Shown here one piece after another: positions 5,952-6,985 of a DNA stretch of 6,985 bases; position 1 is the stretch's first letter, and every line of letters starts with the position of its first letter. The position numbers were made by a program, and so were the translations under genes. The DNA is taken from contig CALGIA010000172.1 of assembly GCA_937916005.1 (NCBI GenBank), forward strand, positions 1-6,985, written 5' to 3'. The notes beneath the pieces were generated by a model. That model was not told where the DNA came from. It worked only from the letters and a program-made list of their open reading frames with translations, and ran no database searches. This DNA comes from an uncultured Rhodospirillaceae bacterium (GTDB taxonomy: Bacteria; Pseudomonadota; Alphaproteobacteria; MPNO01).

Positions 5952-6985
5952 TCATTTTGCGATCCGCAATTCTTGTAGTTTCGCGAATGGTGAATCGGGA
6001 TCGACCGGAATTTGACGGGGTTTGGCTTTTTGCGCGGATTGAGGTTGTTTGGGCTTTCTTTTGGCGGAAGCTCCCGCCGGATGCCGGTTTGCCTTGCTGC
6101 GGGCAAGCCGTGGCCCATCAGGGGTTTCGCGCATCCGGTAGCCCAGCGCGGCGATCACGGGCAGAGCCTGATCCGCGGACAGGCCGAGCAACGACAATAT
6201 CTCGTGCGACAGTTCGAAGGGGCCGCCACGGACCAGGCGCAGCAGGATCACCGCCAACCGGTCGAGAATGTCTATGCGCAGCGCCTGTCCACCAATCAGA
6301 CGATAGCCGCTGGCCTCGTAAAACCCCTCATTACAATTGGGGTCCGGGATCAGCGACGTCAAACCGGGAGCAGGTGGCGGACGAATCGCTTCATCCTTGT
6401 AAACCTGCCACAGCATGGCGCGCAACCGCGCCGCGCGAGGTTTGATCAACACCGGCACATAGACGCTTTCCGCCCCGATGCGGACGCCCAGCCGACGTAG
6501 CGCCTTGCGGTTTTCAGGGGTGACGGCGCGAATCAACGGTGCGGCGGATTTGCGCCGAAGGGAGCCAAGCGCCTCGACCAATTGATAGGCCAGCCCCCGC
6601 CCGGGACCGTCGATATCCGCATCACGCAGCCCAATCAACGGGCCGAGGTCTTCGGCAATCAGTGCATCGAGCCAGCGCGACAACCGGCTGCGCGCCTGGT
6701 CACGCTGTTCCGGAGACACCGCGCCATGGGCCAGGATATCAATGTGCGGCGCCAGGGCATGTTCATTGCCGCGCAATCGCGCAATCACGGCGCCCCGCCA
6801 GATGATCGCAGCGTCATCATGCAGGGTAAAGGCGGCGTCTGGATCGGCGCTGAGCGATATCACCCGATGTCCGATTTCACGCTGCAGGGTCCGGTTGGCC
6901 GCCGCCATGAGCGCCTTGCGCTCCTCGCCAGAGCCGGTCTCGTCGGGATGGAAACGCAAACCCTCGAGCCGTCCCACATGCTGGC
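5952..6985 (-). CDS. C-terminal part of a Suv3/MgpS-like ATP-dependent RNA helicase (5' end missing)
   Basis: The frame is open to the window edge, so only about the last 343 residues are seen; the motor domains with the Walker and DEAD-type motifs would lie outside. A GTG at 6977 is internal, because the reading frame continues upstream through it. The visible part matches the conserved C-terminal region of the large alphaproteobacterial helicase-related protein, including VGRLEGLRF, a Suv3-like helical segment with LSRWLDALIAEDLGPL, and LGVRIGAESVYVPVLIKPRA. The last 50 residues (bases 6104-5955) form a basic Lys/Pro/Gln linker followed by the compact end PDSPFAKLQELR. By family the enzyme is expected to unwind RNA, but its substrate in these bacteria is not established. 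The downstream S4 gene starts 10 nt after this stop, so the two are likely co-transcribed. Identification rests on recall of the family and on gene order. Confidence 0.8.
   Translation of the reverse strand, partial: QHVGRLEGLRFHPDETGSGEERKALMAAANRTLQREIGHRVISLSADPDAAFTLHDDAAIIWRGAVIARLRGNEHALAPHIDILAHGAVSPEQRDQARSRLSRWLDALIAEDLGPLIGLRDADIDGPGRGLAYQLVEALGSLRRKSAAPLIRAVTPENRKALRRLGVRIGAESVYVPVLIKPRAARLRAMLWQVYKDEAIRPPPAPGLTSLIPDPNCNEGFYEASGYRLIGGQALRIDILDRLAVILLRLVRGGPFELSHEILSLLGLSADQALPVIAALGYRMRETPDGPRLARSKANRHPAGASAKRKPKQPQSAQKAKPRQIPVDPDSPFAKLQELRIAK

Noticed and set aside
1..6985. Mobile element, prophage or defence island
   Set aside because: No transposase, integrase, terminal inverted repeats, tRNA attachment site or defence-family gene is visible; all genes fit housekeeping families with even base composition.

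Overview
The window looks like ordinary chromosomal DNA of an alphaproteobacterium. The base composition is GC-rich, genes are packed tightly in two converging groups, and the gene content is typical of that class (M48 protease with a LysM-like tail, class III cyclase, CarD, seven-iron ferredoxin FdxA, small S4 protein, Suv3/MgpS-like helicase). I see no sign of a phage, transposon, CRISPR array, plasmid function, rRNA or tRNA. The genus cannot be named from this sequence alone.

Layout. Positions 1-3737 on the + strand hold two tightly joined genes. The first is an M48 zinc metalloprotease whose N-terminus lies outside the window. The second, starting 2-11 nt after the first stops, is a membrane adenylate cyclase with a Cache-like extracytoplasmic sensor, a HAMP linker, an intact class III catalytic domain and a long proline-rich tail. 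Positions 3790-6985 on the - strand hold five genes. Read in the direction of transcription they are: the C-terminal third or so of a large RNA helicase (cut by the window edge), an S4-domain RNA-binding protein, a TerB-like protein, ferredoxin FdxA and the transcription factor CarD. Helicase, S4 and TerB genes are separated by 10 and 13 nt and look like one operon. fdxA and carD have longer leaders (154 nt and 308 nt) and probably have their own promoters.

How the genes may work together. Protease plus cyclase suggests an envelope module: an outer-compartment protease beside a sensor that turns an extracytoplasmic signal into cAMP. This is inferred only from adjacency. The - strand group joins RNA handling (helicase, S4/Hsp15-like) with electron transfer (FdxA) and transcription initiation (CarD). 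It looks like a growth and housekeeping cluster, not an accessory island.

The features most worth a second look are small. They are the 308-nt carD leader with competing hairpins, one of them terminator-like; the odd C-terminus of the S4 protein, where the neighbouring frame carries a basic stretch of the kind expected there; the cyclase tail with its acidic-aromatic end; and a 14-15-nt-period repeat that supplies the carD stop codon at the convergent junction. I found no convincing novel multi-gene system.
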